A DNA stretch of 64,000 nt from Deltaproteobacteria bacterium (GTDB lineage: Bacteria; Myxococcota_A; Polyangia; HGW-17; SLPX01). The position numbers and the translations under genes are program-made. How positions within the stretch are numbered: the first letter of the stretch is position 1; every line of letters begins with the position of its first letter. This document shows positions 1 through 8,898 of this stretch, one piece after another. The notes beneath the pieces are model-generated. The model made no database searches and had not been told where the DNA came from. It saw only the letters and a program-made list of their open reading frames with translations. The stretch spans positions 20,359-84,358 of the forward strand of contig JAGGXR010000131.1 in assembly GCA_021162935.1 (NCBI GenBank), written 5' to 3'.

Positions 1-1023
1 GCCGTCCACCAGGCCAAGGCGGGGCTGCGAGCCGCAAAGACGCAACTCAAACTGGCCAAGATCGAACGGGACCGAACCAAGAAACTCTACAAGAGTGGAG
101 CCTTGCCCATCGCCACACTCCAGCGAGCCGAGGCCCAGTACGACTCGGCCCAGGCCCAAGTGGCACAGATGCAGGCCATCATGGGACAGAGCTACTCGAA
201 CATTTCGAACGTCACCATCCGCGCGCCCGTGTCCGGGCTCATCGGACAGAAGTTCCTCAACAAGGGTGACACCGCAAGCCCCCAAATGCCCCTGTGCACC
301 ATCGTACAAATGGACAGGGTCCGCATCAAGGCAGCGGCCACCGAACTCGATCTCGTGCGTCTGTCCAAAGGCCAACCGGCCACCGTGACCGTACCCGCCT
401 ATCCGAACCGAGCATGGAAGGGCAAGGTGGACTACATCGCACCGGTACTCGATCGGGCCACGAGAACCGCCACGATCACTATCATCGTGGACAATCCGAA
501 ACACGAACTGCGACCGGGCATGTTCGCCGACGTCCAGATCGAGGTGGGGCGCCGCGAAGGGGTCATCATGGTCAAGGCCCTCGCCGTGGCCCGGTACGTG
601 GCAGCCGACGAAACGGTCCATCACCGAGTGTTCCTCGTCGATGGCGACAAGGTCAAGGCCCAAGACGTGGTCATTGGAGAACGCCAGGACGATTTTGTGG
701 AAATCCGTAAGGGCCTCGATGCAGGCCAACGAATTGTGGTCCTGGGCGTGTTCCGACTCAGAGATGGTTCGCATATCAAGATCATCAAGGACCAGCCGGC
801 ACCTCCGGTTGCCGTCCCGACACAGACCTCCGGATCGAGGCCACGCGTCATCCCGAAAACCGGTCAGGCGGGGGCAACCTCGTCCAAACCCACCGGATCC
901 AAGGCATCCAGGGCTCGATTGGCTGCGCACAAAACAAAAAGAAATCGATCGCACGCCAGAACGAGGCCATCCCGACGCGAAGTGAACGACCACGAGACAC
1001 GACGCGCTTCGAAGGGAGACTGA
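1..1023 (+). CDS. RND efflux periplasmic adaptor (membrane fusion protein), 5'-truncated
   Basis: This is the C-terminal 340 residues of an HlyD/AcrA-type membrane fusion protein. The frame is open from base 1, so the start lies outside the window. The visible part opens in the alpha-helical hairpin (heptad-like, rich in Lys, Ala and Gln). It then has the lipoyl/barrel-sandwich half (TIRAPVSGLIG, about residues 71-81) and the beta-barrel region. After about residue 265 comes a basic tail rich in Pro, Ser and Arg that is unusual for the family. Adaptors of this kind link an inner-membrane RND pump to an outer-membrane channel. The stop is 3 bases before the pump start, so the two are almost certainly cotranscribed. 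No outer-membrane TolC gene is visible, and the substrate cannot be told. Confidence 0.93.
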   Translation, partial: AVHQAKAGLRAAKTQLKLAKIERDRTKKLYKSGALPIATLQRAEAQYDSAQAQVAQMQAIMGQSYSNISNVTIRAPVSGLIGQKFLNKGDTASPQMPLCTIVQMDRVRIKAAATELDLVRLSKGQPATVTVPAYPNRAWKGKVDYIAPVLDRATRTATITIIVDNPKHELRPGMFADVQIEVGRREGVIMVKALAVARYVAADETVHHRVFLVDGDKVKAQDVVIGERQDDFVEIRKGLDAGQRIVVLGVFRLRDGSHIKIIKDQPAPPVAVPTQTSGSRPRVIPKTGQAGATSSKPTGSKASRARLAAHKTKRNRSHARTRPSRREVNDHETRRASKGD

Positions 1024-1026
1024 GTC

Positions 1027-4000
1027 ATGAACCTCAGCGAGATGAGCGTTCGCCGCGCGGTGACCGTGTCCATGATCTACCTTGGGGTCGTCGGATTCGG
1101 CATCTTCTCCTATCTGCGCCTGCCCAGAGACCTGTTCCCTGACCTCACCTTCCCCACCATCGTGATCATCACCCAGTACAACGGGGCTGGGCCATCCGAC
1201 GTGGAACAGCTCGTGACCAGGCCCATCGAAAGCGCCGTGGCCTCGGTCGAAGGCGTCAAAACGGTCAGGTCCACATCCAAGTATGGCGTCTCCGTGGTCC
1301 TCCTTGAATTCAACTGGGGCACGGACATGGCCAAGGCCGAAACCGACGTGCGTAAGAACATCGACCTGTTCGTGCGCAACATGCCGGACGAGGTGGAAAA
1401 GCCACTGACCTTTGCATTCGACCCGTCCCTGCAGCCAATCACGTTTTTGATGCTCAGCGGGCCCGAGGGCCCGGCCGCCGTGCGCCACCTTTCCGAGACC
1501 CTCGTGGAGCCGAGACTGGAACGGATCCCCGGAGTGGCGTCCGCGGACACGGCCGGCGGACTCAAACGCGAAATCCAGGTGGAGCTGAGGCCTGAACGGC
1601 TTCGCGCCCTGCGCGTGGATGCCTCGCAGGTGGTCAATGCCATCCGCATGGCGAACATGCAGCTTCCAGGAGGGGCCATCCGCCAGGCCGGCCAACTCCT
1701 GAGCATCGACACCAAGGGGCGCTACACCTCGGTCCATCAAATCGCCCGCACCATCGTGGTACGCCGGCCCATGCGGACCATCCGGGTCGAGGACGTGGCC
1801 CAGGTCCGAGACTGGCACCAGGACCTCAATCGAGTCATCTCAGTCAACGGCAAACCCGCCGTCATGATCCTGGTCCGTAAGCAGTCCGACGCCAACACAC
1901 TGATCGTGGCAAACAGAATCGTCAAGCAACTCCCAAAAATCATCAAAGTCCTTCCCAAGGGCTTCAAGATCCAGGTCATGTTCAACCAGGCCACGATCAT
2001 CAAACGGTCTCTAGGAAACGTCGTCAGGACAGGCTGGCAGTCGTTCCTCATGGCCGGAATCGTCCTATTCCTCTTCCTGTTCAGCCTCAAGGCGAGCCTC
2101 ATCGTGGCCGCCGCCATCCCCCTGTCTCTTCTGGTGGCGTTCTCGGCCATGGACGCGAGCGGCATCAGCCTGAACATGATCTCCACCTCAGGCCTCGCCC
2201 TGGGCATCGGCATGCTCGTGGACAACGCCATCGTGGTCCTGGAAAACATCTTCAGACATTTCCAGATGGGAGAACCGCCGGCCAATGCGGCAGTCAAGGG
2301 CGCCAAGGAAGTCAGCATGGCCATCACGGCCTCCACCATGACCACCCTGGCGGTCTTCATCCCCGTGCTCTTCGTGCCTGGCATCGCCGGCGCCCTCTTC
2401 AAGGACATGGTCCTGACCATCTGTTTCTCCCTGGCGGCCTCGCTCATCGTGGCGTTGACGCTCATTCCCATGGCGACATCACGGCTGCTCAAGCCAAACC
2501 CCAACAAGAAAAAGGGCCCCTTCTTGCGGCTCGCAGACAGAATCAAAGGCTCCTTCAACGGTTTCCTGAACGCGTATGCCTGGTTCCTGCGATTTTCGTT
2601 GCGGTTCCGAAAGACCACCCTGCTGGTGGGCATCGCCTTGTTCGTAGCCTCTATCTTTATCTTGAAGTCCGTTGGGACCGACTTCCTGGCCAAGGGCGAC
2701 CAGGGCCGAATCGAACTCCAAGTCACCACGAACTCGTCGAACAACCTGGACCAGACCAAAAAACTCCTGGCCCAGGTGGAAAAGGTCGCCATCAAGGCCG
2801 TGCCCGAGGCGGAGATGTTTTCCTCCGACGTGGGCACGGGCGAAGGCATCGGGGCTGTGTTTGGCAGCGGCGAATTCGCCGGGCGAGTCAGGATCAAACT
2901 CCCTCCCCTGAGCAAACGCAAACGCAAGCAAGCCACCATCGAAGAAGCCATGCGAAAGGCCGTCAAGGACATCCCGGGCGTGAAGGTTCGTCCCTTCGTC
3001 TTCAACATGACCGGCTCCGAAGGAGACCTCGAAATCCACATCTTCATCCACGATTTGGTCAAGGGCAGACTGCTCGCAGACCGTGTCCGCACGGTCCTCG
3101 AAGACATCCCAGGCGTTCGAGACGTGAAGCACAACCTCGAAGACACCACACCCCAGATTCAGATCCGGCTCAACCGCGAACGACTCTCGCAGCTCGGCAC
3201 GAACCCTGGACGAGCCACCGCCACCATCTCCACCTATTACATGGGCACCGTTGCGTCCTATTACCAGGAAAATGGCGACGACTACAAAATCCTGGTCCGA
3301 ACGCCGAAACGCTTCCGGGACCACATCGAACGACTCAGGAACCTACCCGTATTCGTGGGTCAGGGCGTCCCTATGCCCATGGGCAGCATTGCGCATGTCA
3401 AGGACACCATGGCTCCGACCCAGATCGAACGTGAGGGCCAAAAGCGTGTGGTCAAGGTCATCGCCAACGTCTACAACCGCCCGCTGGGGGACGTACTCAC
3501 AGACGTACAGCATGCCCTCAAGTCCAAAGTACGCTGGCCGAACAACGTGGTCTGGACCATTGAAGGGTCCGCAAAGGACATGAAGGAATCCTTCAGCTAC
3601 TTGGGGCTCGCCTTCATCGCCGCCATTTTCCTGGTGTACATGGTCATGGCTTCCCAGTTCGAGTCCCTGCTCGAACCCTTCGTCATCTTGCTGTCCATTC
3701 CGCTGGCCGTCATCGGCGTGGCCGCGGCTCTGTACCTCACTCACACGCCCATCACCATGACTGCTGCCATCGGTATCGTGATGCTGGTGGGCATCGTGGT
3801 GAACAACGCCATCGTGCTCATCGACTTCCTCAAGCAACGCTGGAACCGAAAATGGGACACCCTCATCGACGCAGCCGTCGCCGCGGCAACGATTCGCCTG
3901 CGTCCCATCTTGATGACCACGCTCACCACAATCCTCGCCATGCTGCCCATGGCGCTCGGCATCGGCGAAGGATCGGAAACCTGGGCCCCCATGGCCCGGA

Positions 4001-4167
4001 CCGTCATCGGCGGCCTCACCACGTCCATGATCCTCACCCTCGTGATCGTACCTGCCTGGTACGTGCTCATCGCCGGCACCATCGCCCGGCATCGTGAGCG
4101 ACGCGCCGTCAAAAAGGCCGCCAAGCTCGCCGCCAAAACTGCTGCCACCCAAACCGAGGAGGCATAG
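1027..4167 (+). CDS. RND family efflux transporter permease (AcrB/HAE1-like)
   Basis: A full-length inner-membrane proton-driven RND pump of 1046 residues, typical for AcrB/MdtB relatives. The N-terminal helix starts near residue 12 (VSMIYLGVVGFGIFSYLRLP). Two large periplasmic loops follow, each before a block of membrane helices (about 340-540 and 860-1020). The TM4 motif reads GMLVDNAIVVLENI. The second residue of the usual Asp-Asp proton-relay pair is Asn, as in many HAE1-like pumps of this lineage. The start is supported by AAGGGAGA seven bases upstream and by its position 3 bases after the adaptor stop. The short cytoplasmic tail is rich in Ala and Lys. Drug, metal or lipid substrates cannot be separated from sequence alone. 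Confidence 0.95.
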   Translation: MNLSEMSVRRAVTVSMIYLGVVGFGIFSYLRLPRDLFPDLTFPTIVIITQYNGAGPSDVEQLVTRPIESAVASVEGVKTVRSTSKYGVSVVLLEFNWGTDMAKAETDVRKNIDLFVRNMPDEVEKPLTFAFDPSLQPITFLMLSGPEGPAAVRHLSETLVEPRLERIPGVASADTAGGLKREIQVELRPERLRALRVDASQVVNAIRMANMQLPGGAIRQAGQLLSIDTKGRYTSVHQIARTIVVRRPMRTIRVEDVAQVRDWHQDLNRVISVNGKPAVMILVRKQSDANTLIVANRIVKQLPKIIKVLPKGFKIQVMFNQATIIKRSLGNVVRTGWQSFLMAGIVLFLFLFSLKASLIVAAAIPLSLLVAFSAMDASGISLNMISTSGLALGIGMLVDNAIVVLENIFRHFQMGEPPANAAVKGAKEVSMAITASTMTTLAVFIPVLFVPGIAGALFKDMVLTICFSLAASLIVALTLIPMATSRLLKPNPNKKKGPFLRLADRIKGSFNGFLNAYAWFLRFSLRFRKTTLLVGIALFVASIFILKSVGTDFLAKGDQGRIELQVTTNSSNNLDQTKKLLAQVEKVAIKAVPEAEMFSSDVGTGEGIGAVFGSGEFAGRVRIKLPPLSKRKRKQATIEEAMRKAVKDIPGVKVRPFVFNMTGSEGDLEIHIFIHDLVKGRLLADRVRTVLEDIPGVRDVKHNLEDTTPQIQIRLNRERLSQLGTNPGRATATISTYYMGTVASYYQENGDDYKILVRTPKRFRDHIERLRNLPVFVGQGVPMPMGSIAHVKDTMAPTQIEREGQKRVVKVIANVYNRPLGDVLTDVQHALKSKVRWPNNVVWTIEGSAKDMKESFSYLGLAFIAAIFLVYMVMASQFESLLEPFVILLSIPLAVIGVAAALYLTHTPITMTAAIGIVMLVGIVVNNAIVLIDFLKQRWNRKWDTLIDAAVAAATIRLRPILMTTLTTILAMLPMALGIGEGSETWAPMARTVIGGLTTSMILTLVIVPAWYVLIAGTIARHRERRAVKKAAKLAAKTAATQTEEA

Positions 4168-4231
4168 CTGCCCCTTTTCCGACAGGGCCATGGCCCTCCC
4201 CCAGCCAACTCCCTTGCCGACTCCTTGCTGA

Positions 4232-4254
4232 CTGCCATCGCCCGGCAATGGCAG
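4232..4254. terminator. Possible hairpin between convergent genes
   Basis: Seven-base arms CTGCCAT and ATGGCAG flank a 9-base loop, 65 bases after the RND pump stop. No T-run follows, so an intrinsic terminator is only possible. A similar hairpin (TGCCATCGC/GCGATGGCA) lies at 52040-52060, also downstream of a plus-strand gene. Confidence 0.3.
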
Positions 4255-4279
4255 CAGTTGCACAACCTCACAACCACCC

Positions 4280-4298
4280 CGCAAAAAGCCAGCGACGA
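4280..4298 (+). repeat. 19-bp direct repeat, copy 1
   Basis: The 19-mer cgcaaaaagccagcgacga occurs here and again, identically and in the same orientation, at 6786-6804. The two copies bracket the glycoside-hydrolase-like gene. A chance exact 19-mer is unlikely in 64 kb. Confidence 0.75.
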
Positions 4299-4385
4299 GG
4301 CCTCGTAACGGATCTTCCCCAGAACAACAGGCGCGATGGCACCGAGTTCGTCGATTTGCTCGAAACCGTGGCGTTGGTGGCGTAC

Positions 4386-6632
4386 CTACGGCTGGGTTCT
4401 TCGACGCTTCGTCGTCAAGAGGGTCACCAAAAGGAAGACAATCCAGACTGTAGAAGGTATCTCGCTGGCTGCGGACCTGCAATTGCAGCCGCCGGTGACA
4501 TTGTCGTCGTTCGCTTCGTGCCCGGCGTCCTGGTTTCCTGGGCCGGCGTCGGCCCCGCCGTCGTCGGTCGGCGATCCGTCTGCAGAAGAACCTCCATCGG
4601 GCGTTACAGAACCGTCTCCGACCTGGATTGAAATGATCTCCGACAGCGTCTCATCACCGTCGTCGTCCACAGCGCGAGCCTGGAGACTGTGTGACCCCGT
4701 TGCCAAACCCGACAGTTGCCACTCGTATGGAGCGATGTGTTCGATTTGACCGTCCTGCGTTCCATTCACGAGCAAATAGACGGCAGTGACCTCCCCGTCG
4801 GAGTCGCTTGCCAGGACATTGACGTAGATTTCCTGTCCGACTTCGAAGTCGGTACCGTTGATCGGGTTTTCGATGCTCACCGCAGGGGATTCGTTGACGG
4901 CCTGCGTGGTCCTAAGGAGAAGGACCACGTCGGTCCCCTGCCAAGGCGATGTGAGATCCCGCCACGAGCCTTCAGAAAGTTCGTCGCCCGTGCTGGATGT
5001 GCCGTCCGTGGGCCGGAACCAGAGCAGTGAGTAAGGGCCCTTGTCGAAGTCGGTGAGGTTGATTCTGAGTTGCGGTGTCTTGCCGGTATCCACGTCCGCA
5101 TTCTTTCGGGTTTCCTCTTCGTTGGTTCCGTAGGCGGTGGAGATTCCCGTTCGTTCCCCTGCTCGAGCGTTCGGCACGTAGACGATGACTTCGTCGGTTC
5201 CTCGGCGGGCGCATTGGGGGCGGCTGGGACCGTCGTTGTACTCGGGCCCGGCAGCATTGGTTTGCTCCGCCAGAACATCGGCATCCTCGAAGCGGGCAAG
5301 GTCGATGTGGTTGTCGGCCAGAAAGCTCCTGATATGTTCGATGTCGTCGAGACCGACCATGCCGGAGGTCGAATACGGCACGATGTCGTCCCACCGGCCC
5401 GCATAGGTCGCCGATGCGCCGGACAGTAGGTAGGACCACATCAGACGTCGGTAGAAGTAGCGGGGGTGTGCCGGTGGATGGTAGGTCTCGTAGTAGTCTT
5501 CGGTGTTGTAAACGTGCTTGGAAAATTGCCTGTACGAATACCAGTCCAGGAGATCGCAGGCAATGTCGTAGGCCGTGTAGCCGATGATGTAGGTGCTCCA
5601 GTCACCGTTGCAAAATGGATATTCGTAGTCTCTGCGGTGCCCGAAGGCCATGAGATGCCCAAAAGGGTCGTTTTCGTGGAAGTAGGGGCCCACGTCCATG
5701 GCCAGAAACCAGTTGTCCGGGTCCTGCTGCTCGGAACGGACCATGGTGTCGTTTGTCACTTCCCAGAAAATGTTCGGGAAAGCGGCGAATCGGGCGATGA
5801 TGGCGCGCTTGAGACGTTCTCTCTGTTGTGCGTCGTGGCCGGTGCTCCATGTGTCGTCACCCATGTTGGCGTCGGGAAACAGGATGAGCTGGACATAAAC
5901 CCCTGGGTGTTTGTCGAGCATCCATTGCAAACGTTCGTCTGTGTGCCGGAAGTTCGTCAGGGAAACCCTCTCCTTGGGTCCCGACATGCCGCCCTCCCAG
6001 TAGAGGTTCCAGTCCCATTCACCCAGGAGCAAGCAGCGCAGCCCGTTGATGCCCAGGGCTGCGTCCTCCGTGACGTATTGCTGATAGTCGTCACTGATTG
6101 CGTCCATTTTGAACAACCGGTAGGCCGTATCGGCGATGTGCACGAAAGTCTCTCCCCGGTCGGTCATCCAGACATGGGGGTTCGTCTCATGGGCGCGAAG
6201 CATCCCGGGAAGGTTGGAAGCCGTGGCAGAAAAGCTGCCGTTGTGCCCGTCGAGGTCCGTGTTTTCTGAACTCGTCGAATTCCAGTACCACGTGCCGGTT
6301 TCAGTCACGTAGATTCGCGCCTTCCACGTGCCGTTGCCGTCATAGAAACAGCGCACGGTCACCTCATTTGCGACACCGGAGGGCGGCGTGAACGTGACCG
6401 TACAGTCCGTGTCGAATGGATTGTCACTTCCTTCGTTTCCGGAAAGAGAAATCTCGTGCACGCCGAATCGGACGGCAGTATCGTCGTTGCGGGTGAAGTT
6501 CGCCGCCCGAGATGTCGAGGAAAACACAAACAAAGTCACAGAGCCGGTCAGAAGAAACAGCGCAGCAGCCCCGGGGCTGTGCAAGATAGATATTGACTGC
6601 GTTTTGCGTGACGATCGGTGGTGCGCTTTCAT
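4386..6632 (-). CDS. Secreted glycoside-hydrolase-like protein with MYXO-CTERM-like tail
   Basis: A 748-residue exported protein. Residues 1-44 form a Sec signal with likely cleavage after TSRA. Residues about 50-130 look like a DUF5060-type beta-sandwich (VRFGVHEISLSG). Residues about 150-530 resemble a DUF4038/TIM-barrel glycosidase (DRGETFVHIADTAYRLF, NIFWEVTNDTM). An Ig-like domain starts after NESPAVSIENP, followed by a linker rich in Asp, Gly and Ser. The last 35 residues read GGCNC, then a hydrophobic helix, then TTKRRRTQP, which matches the MYXO-CTERM architecture for cell-surface anchoring. At the usual clan-A acid/base position the motif is ND rather than NE, so activity is uncertain. 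Two ATGs are adjacent (6635, 6632); AAAGGAA fits the second better. Codon use is less GC-biased than in neighbouring regions. Confidence 0.85.
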   Translation of the reverse strand: MKAHHRSSRKTQSISILHSPGAAALFLLTGSVTLFVFSSTSRAANFTRNDDTAVRFGVHEISLSGNEGSDNPFDTDCTVTFTPPSGVANEVTVRCFYDGNGTWKARIYVTETGTWYWNSTSSENTDLDGHNGSFSATASNLPGMLRAHETNPHVWMTDRGETFVHIADTAYRLFKMDAISDDYQQYVTEDAALGINGLRCLLLGEWDWNLYWEGGMSGPKERVSLTNFRHTDERLQWMLDKHPGVYVQLILFPDANMGDDTWSTGHDAQQRERLKRAIIARFAAFPNIFWEVTNDTMVRSEQQDPDNWFLAMDVGPYFHENDPFGHLMAFGHRRDYEYPFCNGDWSTYIIGYTAYDIACDLLDWYSYRQFSKHVYNTEDYYETYHPPAHPRYFYRRLMWSYLLSGASATYAGRWDDIVPYSTSGMVGLDDIEHIRSFLADNHIDLARFEDADVLAEQTNAAGPEYNDGPSRPQCARRGTDEVIVYVPNARAGERTGISTAYGTNEEETRKNADVDTGKTPQLRINLTDFDKGPYSLLWFRPTDGTSSTGDELSEGSWRDLTSPWQGTDVVLLLRTTQAVNESPAVSIENPINGTDFEVGQEIYVNVLASDSDGEVTAVYLLVNGTQDGQIEHIAPYEWQLSGLATGSHSLQARAVDDDGDETLSEIISIQVGDGSVTPDGGSSADGSPTDDGGADAGPGNQDAGHEANDDNVTGGCNCRSAASEIPSTVWIVFLLVTLLTTKRRRTQP

Positions 6633-6785
6633 CATGCTTTCCTTTCATTGGATGAGCACGGCTATCTTCGCACGGCACCGCTTGGGCAGGCAAGCCGTGG
6701 TTTCTGACCGTCTCGTGAGCCCATCCTATTCATCATACAGGATTGAGAACCATCCGAAAACGATGTAATGTCGTCGGGTCAATAG

Positions 6786-6804
6786 CGCAAAAAGCCAGCG
6801 ACGA
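6786..6804 (+). repeat. 19-bp direct repeat, copy 2
   Basis: Exact second copy of the repeat at 4280-4298. It lies in the divergent intergenic region between the glycosidase-like gene and the first EGF-module gene. Confidence 0.75.
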
Positions 6805-6821
6805 AACGCATTGCGAGCGTT

Positions 6822-6837
6822 GTGTCACATGTGATAC
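6822..6837. promoter_or_regulatory. Imperfect palindrome in divergent promoter region
   Basis: GTGTCACA followed directly by TGTGATAC gives 7 of 8 matching positions in the two half-sites. It resembles a dimeric regulator site, including CRP-type TGTGA half-sites but with different spacing. It lies 47 bases before the EGF-gene start and could serve either divergent gene. The regulator is unknown. Confidence 0.35.
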
Positions 6838-6883
6838 ATTTGAGGGGAATTGAGTAAGAAGGCAAACCATTGGAGGCGTGGTG

Positions 6884-8770
6884 ATGATGAAAGCCGCGTT
6901 TGTCGCCCTCACATCTCGGGGACGATTGGGGATGAGTTTTGTGGTGCTCTTTGTGCTGTGTGCGCAGGGATGCAGTGGGGGCTCGAAGTCCGGCAACAAT
7001 GTCTGTGAAGGCGTTACCTGTTCCGGACATGGTGTCTGTGCCGTGGCCGATGGAGAGGCTGTCTGTGCTTGTGATCCCGGGTACCACCCAGAGGGGTTGT
7101 CTTGTATCGAAGACGGCACCAACGGTCCTTGTTTCGAGGTGGACTGTTCGGGGCACGGCACCTGTGTCGAATCAGAAGGGACTGCGACTTGTGACTGTGA
7201 GGCCGGATTCCACGCTGAGGGGCTGTCTTGTGTCGAAGATGGTACGAGCGTCTGTGATGGGGTGGACTGCTCGGGACACGGCACCTGTCGGGTCGTGGAT
7301 GGGGCTGCGCAATGTGACTGCGAGGACGGCTACCATGTGGTCGATGCCGTTTTTTGCGAGGCGGACGTTCCTGAAAACGAGTATCTCGAGCCAGTAGAGA
7401 TTCCCAATTTCGATCCAAACGATCCGACCCATTGCATCATTCCAGACGACGTCCCTTGGTCCGCTGATACGTTGAACAGTGAGATCTGCGAGCATTTCTA
7501 CGTCAGGCCGGGCACCTATCCCGGCAAGCCCGTCATCACGAGGTCCGGGTCAGAGGACGCCAGAAGGACGATATCCCCCTATGACGGGTCGACGCTGCAT
7601 CCCGGAAAGCTGGCAGACGAGGACCGGACAAAGATTGCCCTGCGGTTCGAGGACGCCAGTTGGTGGGTTGTGAGCAGGATGTCGTCAAACCAGGCGTTGT
7701 ACATGGAGTGGGGCAACAGGGGGACCATTGAAATCTGGAGAGGGAGCAACAACATCATCATCGACTCGATGTATTTCGGGCCGGGTGGCCAGGCCGTGGC
7801 CATTCGGAGAAACTGCCACGACAACACAGTGCAGCGCTGTTTCATGGATGGGGTGAATCCAGCAATGCTCACTTCCGATCTTTCGTTCATCCAGTTGGAG
7901 GATTCCATCGAGGAGGGCCAGGTGGCCAGGACGCTCAATACCAAGATTATTTTGAACGAGTTTCACAACTTCAAGGCGCTCAGGTTGCAGTGCCATTGGC
8001 CCGAACAAATCGGGTACAAGGATTTTTCCGGGACCATCGTGGACTCGAACGTGGTCTGGTTCGATGGAGATGTTTTGTGTGATGCCGACGGAACACCGAA
8101 TCCAAACGGAGATTTTGCCTTTGCCGAGACTGGATTCGGGGGGGTAAAATCAGCGGCCGAAGACCCCAATAACCCTGTCATCTATTCGAACAACGTGTTG
8201 ATGGGCGCAAGACAACTCTATCCGAACGCACCATCTACCCTGAGTTCTCCTGCTTCAGGTTTTACTGTCACGTATTTCAATTCGAACAACATCATCTACC
8301 GGCGGAATGTCGTCATCGATTGTCCGGGCGGTATCGCGTTGACCTCGAATCACGGTGGGGTGGAGGTGCGCAACGGGCTGGTGGAGGACAACATTTTCTA
8401 TGGATGCGGATTCAACCATTATTCTGGTAGCGCGCATAACGCACGATGTACCAGCATGCGGATGCAGGCGACCAGTGGTACGATTTTCAGGCACAACGTG
8501 GTCAAAGACCCTATCACGAACTGGGCCACGGTGGGATACAATAGGTCGGACTCCTATTTTGGTGAGAACACGGTGATCAACATGGATGATCCCATTGTCG
8601 ACGATGGACCGGACCTTCCCGGCCTTTCGCCGGAAGACACCAATATCTATCTGAGGTCGAGCGAGGGGGACGCCGAATTTCCATATGATTACGTGGTGCA
8701 CTATTACAAATACACCAACGCTCCCCAGACCAGTGTCGTTCCCCATGTCCTCAGGACTCCTCAGCAATAG
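6884..8770 (+). CDS. Lipoprotein with three EGF-like modules and a beta-helix-like domain
   Basis: A 628-residue putative surface lipoprotein. The N-terminal signal ends in a plausible lipobox (CAQGC). Three tandem EGF-like modules follow (about residues 30-155), each with the core CSGHG-C plus further Cys (CACDPGYHPEGLSC). Each module ends in a short EDG linker. The rest (about 165-620) is rich in Asn, Asp and aromatic residues with repeating NNIII, DNTVQR and RNVV-like turns, as in right-handed parallel beta-helix or pectate-lyase-like proteins. GGAGG at 6872-6876 favours ATG 6884; GTG 6878 is too close to it. A carbohydrate-binding or adhesive role is inferred from architecture only; catalytic residues were not identified. 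The modules closely resemble those in the next two genes. Confidence 0.85.
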   Translation: MMKAAFVALTSRGRLGMSFVVLFVLCAQGCSGGSKSGNNVCEGVTCSGHGVCAVADGEAVCACDPGYHPEGLSCIEDGTNGPCFEVDCSGHGTCVESEGTATCDCEAGFHAEGLSCVEDGTSVCDGVDCSGHGTCRVVDGAAQCDCEDGYHVVDAVFCEADVPENEYLEPVEIPNFDPNDPTHCIIPDDVPWSADTLNSEICEHFYVRPGTYPGKPVITRSGSEDARRTISPYDGSTLHPGKLADEDRTKIALRFEDASWWVVSRMSSNQALYMEWGNRGTIEIWRGSNNIIIDSMYFGPGGQAVAIRRNCHDNTVQRCFMDGVNPAMLTSDLSFIQLEDSIEEGQVARTLNTKIILNEFHNFKALRLQCHWPEQIGYKDFSGTIVDSNVVWFDGDVLCDADGTPNPNGDFAFAETGFGGVKSAAEDPNNPVIYSNNVLMGARQLYPNAPSTLSSPASGFTVTYFNSNNIIYRRNVVIDCPGGIALTSNHGGVEVRNGLVEDNIFYGCGFNHYSGSAHNARCTSMRMQATSGTIFRHNVVKDPITNWATVGYNRSDSYFGENTVINMDDPIVDDGPDLPGLSPEDTNIYLRSSEGDAEFPYDYVVHYYKYTNAPQTSVVPHVLRTPQQ

Positions 8771-8898
8771 GAGGGATAGTTTGGAAAAGAAATTTCATGC
8801 CGGTGGTAAAATGAGATTCTCTCTTTGGACGGGAACTGTGTTGGGATGCTCGTTCGAGTCATGGGTACCAATGAGGCAAAGTCCGGAAGACGGAAACC

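Noticed and set aside
1737..3149. 470-residue minus-strand ORF inside the RND pump gene
   Set aside because: Antisense shadow of a GC-rich gene; no SD, no domain, and the plus-strand RND pump is complete.
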